Assembly (NCBI GenBank): GCA_037178675.1 | Contig: JAYMGJ010000084.1 | Coordinates: forward strand, 1-64,000 | Origin: Scleroderma bovista | Taxonomy: Eukaryota > Basidiomycota > Agaricomycetes > Boletales > Sclerodermataceae | Direction: 5' to 3' | DNA: 64,000 nucleotides | Shown here: piece by piece, positions 20,175-35,466 of the stretch | Numbering within the stretch: position 1 is the first letter of the stretch | Layout: every line of letters starts with the position of its first letter | Made by a program: the position numbers and the translations under genes | Notes under the pieces: generated by a model | The model's input: the letters and a program-made list of their open reading frames with translations, nothing else | Databases searched by the model: none | What the model was told of the DNA's origin: nothing

Positions 20175-21509
20175 TCAATTATCGATATAGAAGATGTTAC
20201 TGTTGACCTTCTGCAACGCCCCCGGCGCCACACTGGGGAAGGGCCTAAGACACGTCCGTGGACGAAAAACAAGACAGTGCGTGGACCCGCCAAAGTGGAA
20301 TGCTCCCAGTGGGTCTCCTCTCTTCAACCTGGCCCCGACCCTCACGCCAATTTCGCACGTGGACACCTCTCCCAACCCAACGGCGACGAAGCACATCAAA
20401 CCGATGGCCGGGTTATCACACTCGATGAAGATGAGTGCACGTGTGGCGATATTAGTAACGAAATCTTGCGAGCGGGAAACCACATCTGGATCCATGTCGT
20501 TGTCCAAACGCGCAGCATAATACGTCCCGGGTATGAGATACGCCTTCTTGACAACCCCGTCTACGGGAGAGTGCCAACGGTGATAGTCGAGAGAACTTAA
20601 AATCCCCTGATAAACGGTTCCACCGACAAATTGGGACGTAAGAGGGTCATGGTTGAACATGTGGGAGAGGGAATATGAATGGCCCTTGATCCAGAACGTA
20701 TCCAGAGCTCGGATGTTGGGATGGATAGCGTGGACTGTGGCCTCGCAAGCGGCAGTGACGAGGTTGGGATTGTCAGGCTCGATGACTGGACGCATCCCAG
20801 GTCGGAATCGTCTTGTAAAAAAGTCATCCCAGGAGGTGAAGCCATAGTGCTTTTCCGGATCGTCGTTCCTGCAAACCCACGTGTCGTAAAAGCTCGCCCC
20901 TAGCCTTTGGGCCATACAATCCAAAGCCCCTGCACTAAACCAACATTTCTCGCCAGTAGCGAGGACGTAACGGGATGCGGGGGAGACAAGGAATCTCGCC
21001 CAGACGTCGAAAAACTTTTGAAAATGGGCGTTCACCTTCGGGTTGGTGAAGGCATTGTAACCGGAGGGGGTGTTGCAAAAGGGAGCGAGGACAGCGTATA
21101 TTGGGACGCCAACAACAAGGTTGTTGACACCACCAAATTGTGGCGCCTGAGTAATGACCTGGTTAAGCATCGCCATCAAATCCTTGTAGTCCTTAACCTT
21201 TTGCGCCGTCAACGATGATAAGGACCTATTTCAGCAAATGTTACTTACTTGGTTCACATCATCCGTGGGTCGGCGGACTTCATCGAACATCTTGTGAAAA
21301 TACATGAAGATCTCGGGATCACTTTCGATGAGCTGCTGAAACTCTCTGACGACCGGGGCGAGATACACATTTTGGTCGCTCTCTTGGGCGCCACATTCCG
21401 GCTCAGCATAAAGGACAGAGAGTTGGTCGATCGTCCAGTCATCAAGAACCGAAGGCCGAGGGACGACCCATCGACCAATGTGGTTGGGAACAAGGCTGCG
21501 AGAAAGCAT
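20175..21509 (-). CDS. Phosphatidylserine decarboxylase-family enzyme, PsiD-like
   Basis: Two exons, 21509-21249 and 21197-20175 (intron 51 nt), 427 aa. The C-terminus carries the self-cleavage site as FHFGGSTHC (about residue 385). In this family the Gly-Ser bond is cleaved to make the pyruvoyl group that decarboxylates the substrate. Other landmarks are GYNAFTNPKVNAHF, GFTSWDDFFTRRFRPG, CEATVHAIHPN and YQGILSSLDYHRWHSPVDG. The soluble, single-domain form with no mitochondrial signal or C2 domain, and the N-terminal segment (EFQQLIESDPEIFMYFHKMF), match the branch that contains the fungal L-tryptophan decarboxylase PsiD rather than the membrane phospholipid enzyme. The substrate may be an aromatic amino acid, but sequence alone does not decide it. 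No methyltransferase, kinase or P450 partner lies nearby, so there is no visible pathway cluster. Confidence 0.85.
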
Positions 21510-22737
21510 TTTATCCCAGAAGTGCGGGAGCTTTCAACTATTGCGGGGAGGGAGATGTTGCGGTTTAACGTTGGGGCGAACCAGGGGTTTATATAAGATC
21601 GGAAGACCCATGATACGTCCTGTCGCTGAATGGAAAGCGACCCCTCGTGAAATGTCGGTCACTGTTCGGAGAATTGCGCGGGTGTGCGGGTGGAAAGTTG
21701 CATATGGCAGCTTCACCCTACGGACTATGGGCCAGCCGTAAATTGAAGACGTCACACTGATCATCCAAACAAACAAGACAGACGCTGCAGTCAGTTACGT
21801 TCCCACCGGGGATAAGAGTCATCAAAGCAATTCACGTAAGGGTGGATATTACCGAGGGCTAAATCATACTTCCAATGTTGATTTTCTTCCGTTCTTCACT
21901 GTATTATTCATAATAATAATCAGCATGGGTACAAAGTGAGGCCTGAAAACTCACTACGCCCGCATCCTTGAAATTCTAGGTAGAGTTGAAATGCATGTTG
22001 ATACTTCATGCCCTTGGGGATAAACACAATATTCAGCTCGGATGCAGTGAAGCGCTAACAAGGTAACCAGGGTTGGCGCTCCACCCTACTCGGGGTTATC
22101 CCCCTAACTTATCGGGCCCACTAGTCTATTGAATGAACCTGACCCCTATAGCAGATACTAATAAGCCCGGTAGATCTGCGGCTGCATAAGAGGGTCTCGG
22201 CCCTGTTTACAACTCATGATGCGCCCTAGTAGCTTTGACCTGCTAATTGATAAGTAGTACCGAATTAAATAGATGTCACATTAAGTCCTACGGAGTCTTA
22301 CTTGCCATTAATATTGGCATTATTTGCGCATCCTTTCGAGCAATATGCATATTTCCTACTCTTTGGTTTCCTCCGACAATACTGGAAATCGGCATCACGT
22401 CAGCGGTGCGGCCAACCCTGATTGCCCTTCTATCACTCACGTTGCACATGGCCGCAGTTTTATCGGCACAGATCCGACTACAATAGGCGTGAGTTTGCAG
22501 CCTCGGTTTTGCAAGGCAAAACTATACAAGCATAAACCTTCGTATGGCAGCAGGGAGTTCCAAAAATCCGATGTGCACACCTCGCATAAATGATACGAAT
22601 TCTGACCCGCCGTGGCTTGACTGTTCGCCTTCCAGCGGAAACCCCGACCCTTCGTGACCTGACTATTGGCCTTCCGGGCAATGTTTCCGCGAGACTTGAA
22701 ACCTGCCAGGTCACCACGGGTTTGTAACCGCGGCGCG
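21510..22737. other. Upstream region of the decarboxylase and intergenic DNA
   Basis: No gene supported. A short imperfect direct repeat (TGACTGTTCGCCTTCC against TGACTATTGGCCTTCC) occurs at about 22618-22675. Confidence 0.45.
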
Positions 22738-23407
22738 TCAGGGCCGTGAAACATAACTTGGCTCACGTAGTTCGTCCCGCAATCGCATCAAGGCTTTTCC
22801 CAACTCATTGCTACCCGTCCTATCTGCTCCAACGCCCCAAAACCAATCTCGTGGCGAATCCTGAAAGGATGGGTGGCCCTGGTCACAATTGTGTATTGAA
22901 TGAAGATAGGGAATTATTACTACCTCGATCAGCTCAGCATCTCCGGTGTTTAGCAGGAGCTTCCTGAGTTTGGCGTGTTGCGTGAATTTGAGCCCGAGTA
23001 CCATCTCCATCTAGGAAGTGAGGTGTCCAGTGAATTCAGTCAAAGTTGTACATAAAACGCCGAGTCCAACAATGTACATATACACACACCTTTTCCACGC
23101 GGACATGCGACCAGTCTTGCCTAACAGAACCTTGGAACTTGTGGGCTTCGTCGAATACTACCATTGGCTTGTCACTGCACGTGCGGATATGCTCTGCAAT
23201 TTGAGGGTGGGAATCGATGAACTATAGCAATACATCATTGTCAACCGACGCCCACGACCGCCGATGAACACGGAATGGGACCTTGAATGCCTGGAATAAA
23301 TGCTCGCTGGTAGGGTACCGCTTTCCTTTGAACACGATGCTGTGTGACGAAAAATTGGTGAACTCGTAGTAAGGTTGCCCTTTCTCATAGAACAAAATCC
23401 TATTCCG
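22738..23407 (-). CDS. NADAR (YbiA-like) domain protein, 5' end unresolved
   Basis: Minus-strand exons 23407-23282, 23221-23090, 23010-22924 and 22860-22738, with introns of 60, 79 and 63 nt, keep one frame across all junctions. The domain is nearly complete: RILFYEKGQPYYEFTNFSS, KRYPTSEHLFQAFKF, then KPMVVFDEAHKFQ, MEMVLGLKFTQHAKLR and a final DSPRDWFWGVGADRTGSNEL. These are the conserved elements of the NADAR/YbiA fold, an N-glycosidase domain acting on phosphoribosyl or ADP-ribosyl compounds. The exon upstream of 23407 is uncertain; frames stay open to about 23470 but no clear start was found. The donor GTCCCA at 23281 is non-consensus. The biological role in fungi is unclear. Confidence 0.75.
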
Positions 23408-24377
23408 GCTCGGTTTCTGCTTGCTGCCAAAACAGCATGAAATGCAGAATGAGCTTCCATTGGAAGAGAGAAAACAACTCAATGGTGGCGTACCTTCTGG
23501 TATGCTGGTGACGGGCACCGTGTGGACTGCCCTCTAACGTAAATGCGTGGACATTGTGGCACCCAAAACATCCAGAAATCGACGATGGAACTAAGCCCAT
23601 TTTTCCGACAATTGTACGCTCCGTGAAGCACGGTAATTCTGCAATCAGGATACAGGTCCTGAGAACGGGCAATAAAGAAACGGCGAGATGCCCAACTAGT
23701 CGTGTCCAGAGAGGCGCTCGCCTTTCGGGGTGAACCTTTTACATGGGGACTCAAGTCTGACTACTTCAAGTCCTCGGGTAAGAGACAACGTTGAGACGGC
23801 ATGGCGTGGAACGCCCTATGAGGCGAACAGCCTTCTTGGACATGAGGTGTCCATGCGGTACAAGAAAGGTCAAGAGCTCTTTGGACGCACTGGATGGCGA
23901 GAAGAACAGCCGATTCCGATCGGTCCAGTGCACTCTATGATCTTTGAAGCTCAGTCAGGCAGGAGACCGTTTCGAGGCCCATTTGCGGTATTGAAAAAAG
24001 AAGCCATCCTGTCCATGATAGAGTATGATATGAATTGGAAACCGAATTCATTTGGAGAGACTTGGGTACAAAGCGCTCCGTCGAGATGCACAATTGCGGA
24101 AATGCAACTGTCTGTCTAGACTGCCAATCAAAACTGCAGTGCAGCACCACTCTAGAAACAAAATGTCAATGCCACACAACATAGAGTCTGATACCCCACA
24201 AAAAGAAGCTTCGAAAATGAAGAATCAGTTGTGATGGCTAAGTGATTTACCACTCAAGGTGCCATGATATCTCTCACGGTTTGTGCTGTGTCGTCAAGTG
24301 AAAGTGAATGACTTGAACTACATGCCTAACAAGGCTCGGTGAATAGCCGGAATTTTGTATTGATAAATACACTCACT
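23408..24377. other. Unresolved region upstream of the NADAR exons
   Basis: Overlapping open frames exist on both strands (minus 23479-23754, plus 23730-24119), but none shows a domain or consistent splice sites. It may hold the 5' exons of the NADAR gene or a decayed neighbour. Confidence 0.3.
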
Positions 24378-25676
24378 TTACAAGTGCCCCTGTCCTTTTT
24401 CAATCCAACTAGCGATCACCTCTAGTGTTTGCCTATTTTCCGGCTCGTGCCAAGCGAATACAATATGGTCGTGCAGCGCGTCTTTGGCCTCGTAGTAGCT
24501 AACTTGTCCGCGGCCGGTCCCACCGCCCATATCCCGCTCCATCTTCCACCACAGAGATCGGATCGAGTCCAAGAGCGCCTCCGCACCACCGGAACAAATC
24601 AAAGTTCTTGGGAACCCATTAAAGCGCGCGCCGACCGACATATTTAGCGATGCCGGAGATACATATGGACTGCGCTCCGCCAGCCCAAGGCCGAACGGTC
24701 CAAGGAAGGCTAGTTTACCGTACGAAGCGCGTCCCTGTCCACGTGCAGCGGTATAATCGTATGAACAAAAATTAGAAAGCGATGTATTCGGTCCATCGTG
24801 AGATCTTCCGAGGTCTGCCCATGGCGAGAGTAATAATAATCCGGAGGGCAATGCAGGCAGGCGGAGGTCGGGATGGAAGTCACGGTAATCGCGCAAATAT
24901 CGGACGAGGGCTAATGCCAGGTTTCCCCCTGCCGAGTCGCCCGAGATGATGATGTCACGGGGATCGAAGCCAATCGTATGGACGAGGTAATGATAGCCGG
25001 CGATGGCATCGAGCAGTGCCGCAGGGAATGGATTTTCAGGTTTGTACGGTTCCGCTGTGGATAACCTGTACTCGATCGAAAATGTCCGAGTGATTGACGG
25101 TGAGTGTTTCAGAATCCCATGGACAATATTTGCAGTAGGGTCGCTCGGGTGGGCGGACAGTTGGAAGTAGCCGCCTCCATGAAGCCGGTAAAGAATTTTG
25201 TCGCCTGGCTGCGGAGGCGCCCCTGCAGGTAGTGTTTCCTCTCTATCGACCCAGTAGCCCGGAATGTGGGCACAAGTGACGTTGGCTGCTTCAGCCATCG
25301 TCAGCAGCACACCGGTGATGAGATGCGGAGCAGCCTCGACCCAGACGCCTTTCACGCCTGGCCCAGGTTTGATGGCACGGTGTGTCGGGAAGGACGTCAG
25401 CGGTCCTGTTCTGTCAAATGGTCATGAATGCTGGCGCGTTAATTGTTGGCCCGTTGCCACGTAGTAGCTCGAGAGAAATGCGCACTTCTGGGATACATCG
25501 AATATATGGCGGAAAAGTTTCAAGAGGACTGAACGCTTCACTGTCCAAGATGCTCGGGGGCGCCATGATTGGGGGTAGGAGATGAGAAACCAGTAAGGTA
25601 GTCGGAAGAGTGTGGTCGTGACGATCTGATATCCAACGTACAACCCGAACCATGGTTGCTCGCGTAGTTCGTACAT
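24378..25676 (-). CDS. Alpha/beta hydrolase, hormone-sensitive-lipase-like (alpha/beta hydrolase-3 type)
   Basis: Two exons, 25676-25486 and 25410-24378 (75-nt intron), 407 aa. The oxyanion-hole motif HGGG (YRLHGGGYF, about residue 132), the nucleophile elbow GDSAGG (about 218), and a C-terminal Asp/His region (DALHDHIVFAW) give the triad expected of an esterase or lipase. The N-terminus (VTTTLFRLPYWFLISYPQSW) is hydrophobic then basic, like a membrane-associated leader before the catalytic domain. The splice joins VSQK to TGPLTSFPTHRAIKPGPG, which is typical of basidiomycete members. Likely role: hydrolysis of small or lipid esters. The next gene upstream is a phosphatase on the same strand; no operon-like link is implied. 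Confidence 0.88.
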
Positions 25677-26152
25677 GGGTCGCTACTAGGATGTAGTACG
25701 CAGTTCGACATCGAAGAGCCACTTAAACCGTCGATGGAACCAATACTGCACTGCTTCAGGTTGTCAATGACACTAATGATGATGATCAAATTGATTTTGC
25801 TAGTCCGAAGGTTTACATTGTAACTACTCGAGCGCCTCTGGGAAGATCACTGGGAGAGCGGGTATCATTGCGGGTTGAAAGGTATGAGTAAAGTACGTAG
25901 ACATGCATGTAGCAGTACGTAGCAATTTTTGACAGATGATATTATTGATACAAATACGCCAAAGTTCCCAAAAAGAGAGAACCGCATATGATGCAGGTAA
26001 TGTTCGCCACGGGGGATGCAATGTTTTACATTGATTGCTTCCAGGGCACAAGAATCCAGAGTAGAAAGCATGAGATGCTGGGGATGCAGTCAGCACCGAT
26101 AAGAGGACTAGTGGAAGTGGTGGGTACTCACAGTGATGAGACGCGAAACTGT

Positions 26153-26911
26153 TTATGCAACTTCCACCTCGAGGCGAGGACGGAAAGTTCTGACGAACTC
26201 GAACTGTGGGCCCGTCTCTGGGCTGTTGGGGTAGCGCTTGTACTTCTCCACCGTTTTCCATTCCTGGGCAATGATTTTGAGCGCTTCCTCTCCACTCTTT
26301 GCCGTCTCTGATTCGACAAGCCAGCACCCGACGACCATGCCGGTTCTCCCGATGCCCCCTCGGCAGTGGACAGCGGAGATGCGGCCGCGCTGCTGGTTGT
26401 CCCGAAGGGCACTGAGGATCTGGAACATGTATTCCCTGGACTCGGGTAGGGAGCGATCCTGGATGGGGAATTGGTGATACTCGATCTCTGAGAGATCGAT
26501 GCCATGGGCACTGGCGAGGGCGGGGAGGTGAGGACGGTAGGGAGAGAGTTCGCCGCATTCGGTGAGATCGATGAAGGTGCGGACACCGGCTGCGAGAAGC
26601 TTGTCAAGCTTCTGTACGGTGGATCTCTCGAACGGAGACCAGGGGTATTCGCAGGCAAGGAGGAAGGGGGTAGCCCAGTAAGAGTTTGGGATGGGTCTTG
26701 CGATGCACTGGGTGCAGATGGGCGAGAGTGGGGTGTGACGCTGAGCGCGTTCGCAGTGGCTGCAGGCGGTGGGGACGCGGTGTAGCTGCTGCATGGCTGA
26801 GTGGTGTGCTAGAGGTGGGCTGGCAGAAGAGAGCTTGCAAGGGTGCTCGGCGGGACAATATTTGGGCTGGCCGGGGAGGTTTAAGTATGCCAGAAGGACC
26901 TGTGACGCCAT
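26153..26911 (-). CDS. Dual-specificity/tyrosine protein phosphatase
   Basis: Single exon, 252 aa, from the ATG at 26911. The signature HCRGGIGRTG (about residue 200) carries the catalytic Cys and Arg of the cysteine-based phosphatase loop. The general-acid Asp may be in FPIQDRSLPE. The N-terminal 70 residues contain Cys pairs (CSHCERAQ, CTQC) that could bind a metal but match no standard finger. Substrate unknown. The gene is divergent from the alpha-glucosidase gene, with a 660-bp shared upstream region. Confidence 0.85.
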   Translation of the reverse strand: MASQVLLAYLNLPGQPKYCPAEHPCKLSSASPPLAHHSAMQQLHRVPTACSHCERAQRHTPLSPICTQCIARPIPNSYWATPFLLACEYPWSPFERSTVQKLDKLLAAGVRTFIDLTECGELSPYRPHLPALASAHGIDLSEIEYHQFPIQDRSLPESREYMFQILSALRDNQQRGRISAVHCRGGIGRTGMVVGCWLVESETAKSGEEALKIIAQEWKTVEKYKRYPNSPETGPQFEFVRTFRPRLEVEVA

Positions 26912-30434
<3,523 letters not shown>

Positions 30435-30838
30435 GTGTTTTCCCTTATCGAAGTGTAATTTTCATGATCTTGGATATCCCTGGTGATGTGCGGACCGCAT
30501 CGAAATGAATGGAGACTCGCTCTATTACAAGAAACAAAACTGGGTGGATACAGGGTTGCGAATATGCACACACATTTCTATCTACTCCATGCAATGGCTG
30601 TACGTAAAGCAGGGATGGGGTACTACTTTGGTCATACCAATCGAGGATCTACCCCGCAAACAAAACCATGTATCGAGATGGTCACCCGTGACCTAGGTGG
30701 CATGACACGTCTTCGCGTGACCAAGAATACAACTATACAAGCGTGAGAGAGAGAATGTGGACCTGCACTCTAGGGAGGGTAAAGATCCAAGACAAATATG
30801 GTTACAGTTAAGCGAGCATCAACTCCGTTTAACAGTTA
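30435..30838. other. Convergent 3' intergenic region
   Basis: Lies between the 3' ends of the alpha-glucosidase and glycopeptide-like genes. Nothing recognised. Confidence 0.4.
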
Positions 30839-32080
30839 TCAATAACTGTTGTGAAGAATGGGACGAGCATTTTTACGTTCCAAGCCTGTGCTGCGGCGAC
30901 GGCGACGCAACCTCCCAGGGAGGCTGTTGTTCTGACGTTTGCGCTTAGAGCCTGCCGAGCAAAACAATTTGTCGGTGGAGGGGGGGGTTGGGGTCGAAGG
31001 GATCGAGGGTGGTGACTCTGGGGGTGGGGAATTAGCCTGCGGAGTGTATGTGGGTGTCGACGAGGACTGTGGGGGGGTTGAGCTTGGCATGGGAGCACTG
31101 CTGGGACCATTGGAAGGTGGTGAGGAGCCTGCTCCGCCAACCAGTCCTGAAGCTTCTACACAAAATGATATCAAGAGGTTGACCTGGGACAGGCGTCAAA
31201 CCGGAACGCTCAGAAGGATCGTGATTAGCCTACGTTGTCAGTTTGACACTCCTTCTGCACAAAGTTATCTGTAGGGACAAAGAAGGCATTGTCTTTGCAG
31301 CTTGGGCTGGAGCCTGGAAGGGAATTGCGGACATAAAGTGTTGGAAATGCTAAAAATACGCACAGGTCTGGCCAACACCATCGCAGCCGTCATAATACCT
31401 ACATGGATGGTGCGTTCAATTGCCGCAGGGTACAACGAACAGTTTTCACACTCACGCAAAGGAAGTTTGAACGCTGTAAGCATGACTAGTGAATGGAATG
31501 CGCCCACCAGTTGCATGAATGGTCAGGACACACATGCCACTATGTATTTGACTCACGGCGCTATCAAGGAAATGTCTGCACTAGAGCCGCATCCCGCACA
31601 CGTCGGATTTATCAGGGTCATTTCCATGAGCGTACAATTTTCACCGTTGGTATTGCAGTAGCCTGTTGCATGGTTGGCCGCGGAGATTACAACGGCAGCG
31701 TGTTTGCCTCACCTGTCTGCAAGTACCTATTGGAAGCACTGAGAACCGTGCGAATATAACACGCAGGGAAGAACAGCACTCACGCGATGGCTGAGAAGGG
31801 TCCATCGCTGGTGTACTGGTCACCGTTGAGGATGTTGTTGCCGTTAACCACTAAAGCAGGCTAACAGCAAGTCAGGATACCAGATATGGTTAGACATTTG
31901 GTGCAGTCACTTACTGAACCAAAGCCACATCTGAGACACGAGTGCCGAGTGGTCAGCCATTTTTACGTCGCCACAAATACAGACGCACTGGTTGACAAAT
32001 TTGATGGTATGCGATTCCGCGTGGGCCCCGATAGCAAAAAAGACAGAAACAACGAAAGCCAAGAGAAGAGATAGTTCCAT
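30839..32080 (-). CDS. Secreted cysteine-rich glycopeptide-like protein
   Basis: Nine exons (32080-31989, 31930-31915, 31860-31784, 31726-31713, 31662-31557, 31473-31456, 31398-31364, 31313-31234, 31183-30839), 783 nt, 260 aa, several only 14-35 nt long. The N-terminus MELSLLLAFVVSVFFAIGAH is a clear signal peptide. The mature part begins HTIKFVNQCGFGSPALVVNG and has evenly spaced cysteines (CNTNGENC, NPTCAGCGSS, YYDGCDGVGQTCSSPSC, KECQTDN), a pattern I know from basidiomycete secreted glycopeptide-like proteins with a thaumatin-like opening. A Pro/Ser/Thr-rich stretch follows, then a strongly basic tail (SKRKRQNN and RLRRRRR). A cell-wall or extracellular location is likely; function is unknown. 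Confidence 0.8.
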
Positions 32081-33026
32081 CGTAAGGGAGAGACAAGGAA
32101 AGAGCGAGGGGAAGGGGGGAGCCTCCGATGCGAGGTGGCAGAAGAAAAGAAAGCAACGAACAACAACATTTATGGCCCGGCATCCAACATCAACGGACAT
32201 CTTAGTTTCCTTTTTAGGATCCGAACAATGGCGGGTTCACATTTCCGTCTCGAACCTCCGCTCACCACCACAACTTCGGATTCCCTCGTCGCCTCGTGTC
32301 CAAGCAATCTCCGAAGTGTGTCGGGCCTGTGAGCCCGCAAAAGCTCAGTTTCGCCATCGCCGGTGTCTGCGCACCGTCGAACGAAGTCCATCGCGGCCCG
32401 GGTGAGTTGGGGGTTTTTTTTGATCTATCGGGGCCGGCAAAATGGCTATTCGTTCACAAGCAGTGCTACCAGTTGTCAGTCATTGTGCACTCCGCGTTTC
32501 AGAGACAAAAGCGAGAGGTATACTTTTCTTGATATGTATCCCGAGACGGAACCTTGCGATGACAACCAGACCAAGAAAGTGGACTTTGAATTGACAGGTG
32601 TGTGCCGTTGCTACCGATGATATTTGATTCTATTCTTTGTGGAAGGTCAAAGTCAAGCTGTGCTCTGACCTTGCTGCAAAGCCATAAGTTTTGCTTCAAG
32701 TCAAAGCACAGTGCTGGGAGCCCCTCCACAAGGCCCTTTCCGTACTGCTCAGCCAGATTGCCCCGTGGTTAGCCGCCATTGCGAGCTTGGCGCTTTTTTT
32801 TAGTTGGCTTTGCTTGTGCATTGGGGGGGGGAGGGGGGGTCTGAATATTCCACATCTTTGTAGGCGCTTCTATAATTGGCTGTGACATTAAGTGTGGATT
32901 CCGGTCGAATACTTGGCACTGTTTAGGGCAATTGCGCCTGTGTCGAGCACGCTTTGAGCTGTCAACTTCCCCTACTAATAGGTGCGCAAAATATTCACCT
33001 CCATCTTCATCCTCCTCGTTACTTCG
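32081..33026. other. Divergent upstream region with possible small exons
   Basis: An open stretch from ATG 32228 (MAGSHFRLEPPLTTTTSDSL) and a strong donor (GTGAGTTGGG at about 32402) suggest an unannotated short transcript, but I could not build a consistent model. A G-run of 15 of 16 bases occurs at about 32824-32839. Confidence 0.3.
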
Positions 33027-33998
33027 ATGGAAAACTGGACCACCACCGATCCCAATGACTGGTTCGGCCAGTATAGCGTCTACGAAGGCGTCCACCAGCC
33101 GATTGAATACAGCCAGTTCAGTTCCCTGACCAATGCATTGGGTTTCCCTGAAACTACCGTAAGTTTTTTAACTTAAACTGAACGTGCTTCTGAATGACTC
33201 TTAGGCGCAGATCGCGCCTTCCTTCGGCCAGCCACCTCCGCTCCCTTTGGGCGGCGGTTACGGTGCCATTTCGCCGCTTGTGGCATCGGACCCTTCTCCC
33301 GCAACATCTTCCGTTGACACGCCCACTATTACATCTCAAAGTTTTTCTACCCCCTCAGTAAGGCCGCCTTCAGAGGCATTCATCCCCATGCCACTTTATG
33401 GAGACGAAAGTAAGATTTGGGCCCAACGCCGCAAAAATGGCCCCTTAGCCCATCACTATATCCGTTTCCTACCCTGGGGCCGTCCTACGAAATCTTTTGG
33501 CGGAGTGCCCATGAATGACTGCCTTTCCATGCGCGAAAATAGTATGTCTGGCGCGCACGATCCGGTCTTCTCTTTCCAAGCTGCGAATCACATTACATTC
33601 ATGCTCAAGGTGAATCACATCTTTTTCGAAACCTGTTGCGATATTTTATTCACATCTGGCCAACTCTAGTGGCCCGGGTACGACGATCTTCAGTGGGTCA
33701 CACATATTCCAGTTTGGACAGACTGTATTCCTATCACGCGTGCCCAACTGGCGTGCTGGATCGCTCACGAGTTTTGGAAGTTCTTCGAGGTTCGTCTATA
33801 TATCCAGTCTTTTTTGTTGACGAGCATAACACTAAACATCTGGGATTCCAGGAGTGCAAGGCTGGTTCCTACGACTGTTCGGAACCGGAGTGGAAAGTAG
33901 GTCAAGGCCGCGTCACATTTGATCGCATCAAACTCGAGTCTATTTGGAGCCCCGAAGACGGGCTGTGGCTCGCCTCGGTCCAGATTATACAACCTTAA
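33027..33998 (+). CDS. Conserved unknown protein
   Basis: Four exons (33027-33158, 33205-33609, 33670-33789, 33852-33998), 804 nt, 267 aa. The N-terminus is acidic/aromatic (MENWTTTDPNDWFGQYSVYE), then comes a Pro/Ser-rich linker. A C-terminal domain follows with many aromatics: HHYIRFLPWGRPTKSF, WPGYDDLQWVTHIPVWTD, ACWIAHEFWKFFE and WSPEDGLWLASVQIIQP. I do not recognise the family with certainty. No signal peptide or membrane segment. A probable 5' UTR intron ends at CTACTAATAG (about 32983). Confidence 0.75.
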
Positions 33999-34470
33999 AT
34001 GAGTGTTCGTTATCTACCCTTTCACCGCTCATCGCGTCATGCTACAAACCCTAACACTGTGTCCTACTCGTGACATGTACCTTATTTCTGCTGTATATAT
34101 TTACCGGAATTTGACTACTTACTAGTTGTATCCTTCATTCCTTTTACTATGTACCTTGCTTGTAGAATGATCCGCCGTCTTTACTCGAAATAGTATTCAT
34201 CTGTATATGTACAGTTATTCCTGTGTTCGAAGGTTTCTTGTTATTAATGCTAAACAACTTTGAGACAGTCGCATTTCCGAACAAGCTTGGCAGCCGCTCT
34301 TAAAGCTTATAATGCCATGAACAAGTCGTGAAGTATTACTGTAATCTACCATGCCGTAGGGAGCGGTAGAATATTAGTGTACAACAGACGAAGGAAATAT
34401 CAAACAGTGAGCACAGTAAAAAAAGCGTTTTTCTCGCGTAACCATCGCCCATTGACAGCTTCTGCTCGCA

Positions 34471-35466
34471 TCAAGTGCCACGGTGTTCATCACTCCTTCC
34501 AACAGGCGCTTCTGCTGCTCGCTCAGGCTCAGCACGTTCCCCAGGTGGCGGACCCTTCCGTTCAGTCACTCCTCTATCCACTGCACTCACACTCGCCGCA
34601 AGTTCATCACGCGACAGCGTAGACACCCAGGAAGTATACAGCCCCAAAAAGACGGGGGCGGCAAGGAGGTCGAGAATGCCATAAAACACCATCTCTGACG
34701 TCGGGGTGATTGTACCAGAACCTTCGGAGAGACCCCAGCAGACAGGGTAAAGAGTCCAGACGAAGGCGATGTAGGTTGCAAGGCCCAAATAGCCTGAGCG
34801 TACACCGGCCCCACGGAAGGGGTATCGTAAGGAGTGGGCGAAAAGTCGGAACCTGTGGGGTGGATGCGAAACGAGTTATTAACTAGCACAGTGGTTACCA
34901 GCGATTGAACACACCAGATGTAAAACAGAGCGGCCAATCCAAAAGCGTAGTAACCCCACTTATAGGAGCTAGGCACAAGGGCACCAACGAGCCCCGATAC
35001 CACCACTACCCACGCAAAGAAAAGAGTCATAACGATGTCGGATACAGTCATGCCAGTGAAGATGAGGAGGCCGAGGAGAATCAGTGGAGCATTGATGAAC
35101 CACTGTATGTATCTCACAAACTGTACGGGAGCCAGATATCAAATCTTACTCAGCAAAACTATGCGCCATCTAGCAAGCATGGAAAAAAATACATACCCAG
35201 ACCTGCCGCGTTCCGTGCCGGTTGAGGACGACAGTGAAGCCCAAGTCGGAAGCCATAGAAAAATATGTGATAGTTGAGACGGCAAGGACAACGATCGGGA
35301 TGTGGTACGGGATTCTGTTACGGTCGCGCTGTAAAGACGTCCAGAGAAAAGTGATAAAGAGAGTAAGGAGCATGATGGCGAAGACGGTCCAGAGCCAGTT
35401 CGAAGCATGAACGGTGATGTGTTGTTGACCGCTGGGAGGGTTAATTTCGAGAGCCTTGTTTGTCAT
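34471..35466 (-). CDS. Opsin-related (HSP30/ORP-type) seven-helix membrane protein lacking the retinal lysine
   Basis: Three exons, 35466-35197, 35120-34853 and 34793-34471, 861 nt, 286 aa. Hydrophobic helices follow a short N-terminus: WLWTVFAIMLLTLFITFLW, HIPIVVLAVSTITYFSMA, then VRYIQWFINAPLILLGLLIF (the conserved helix C pattern) and on to WTLYPVCWGLSEG. In the last helix, FYGILDLLAAPVFLG has Ala where microbial rhodopsins have the Schiff-base Lys, so it should not bind retinal covalently. Fungal opsin-related proteins of this kind act at the plasma membrane in stress responses. The second intron uses a weak donor (GTTCCG), so the short loop before helix F is less certain. The C-terminus is charged and cytosolic. 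Confidence 0.85.

Noticed and set aside
20194..21218. Plus-strand open frames across the decarboxylase gene
   Set aside because: Antisense shadows of a well-supported coding exon.
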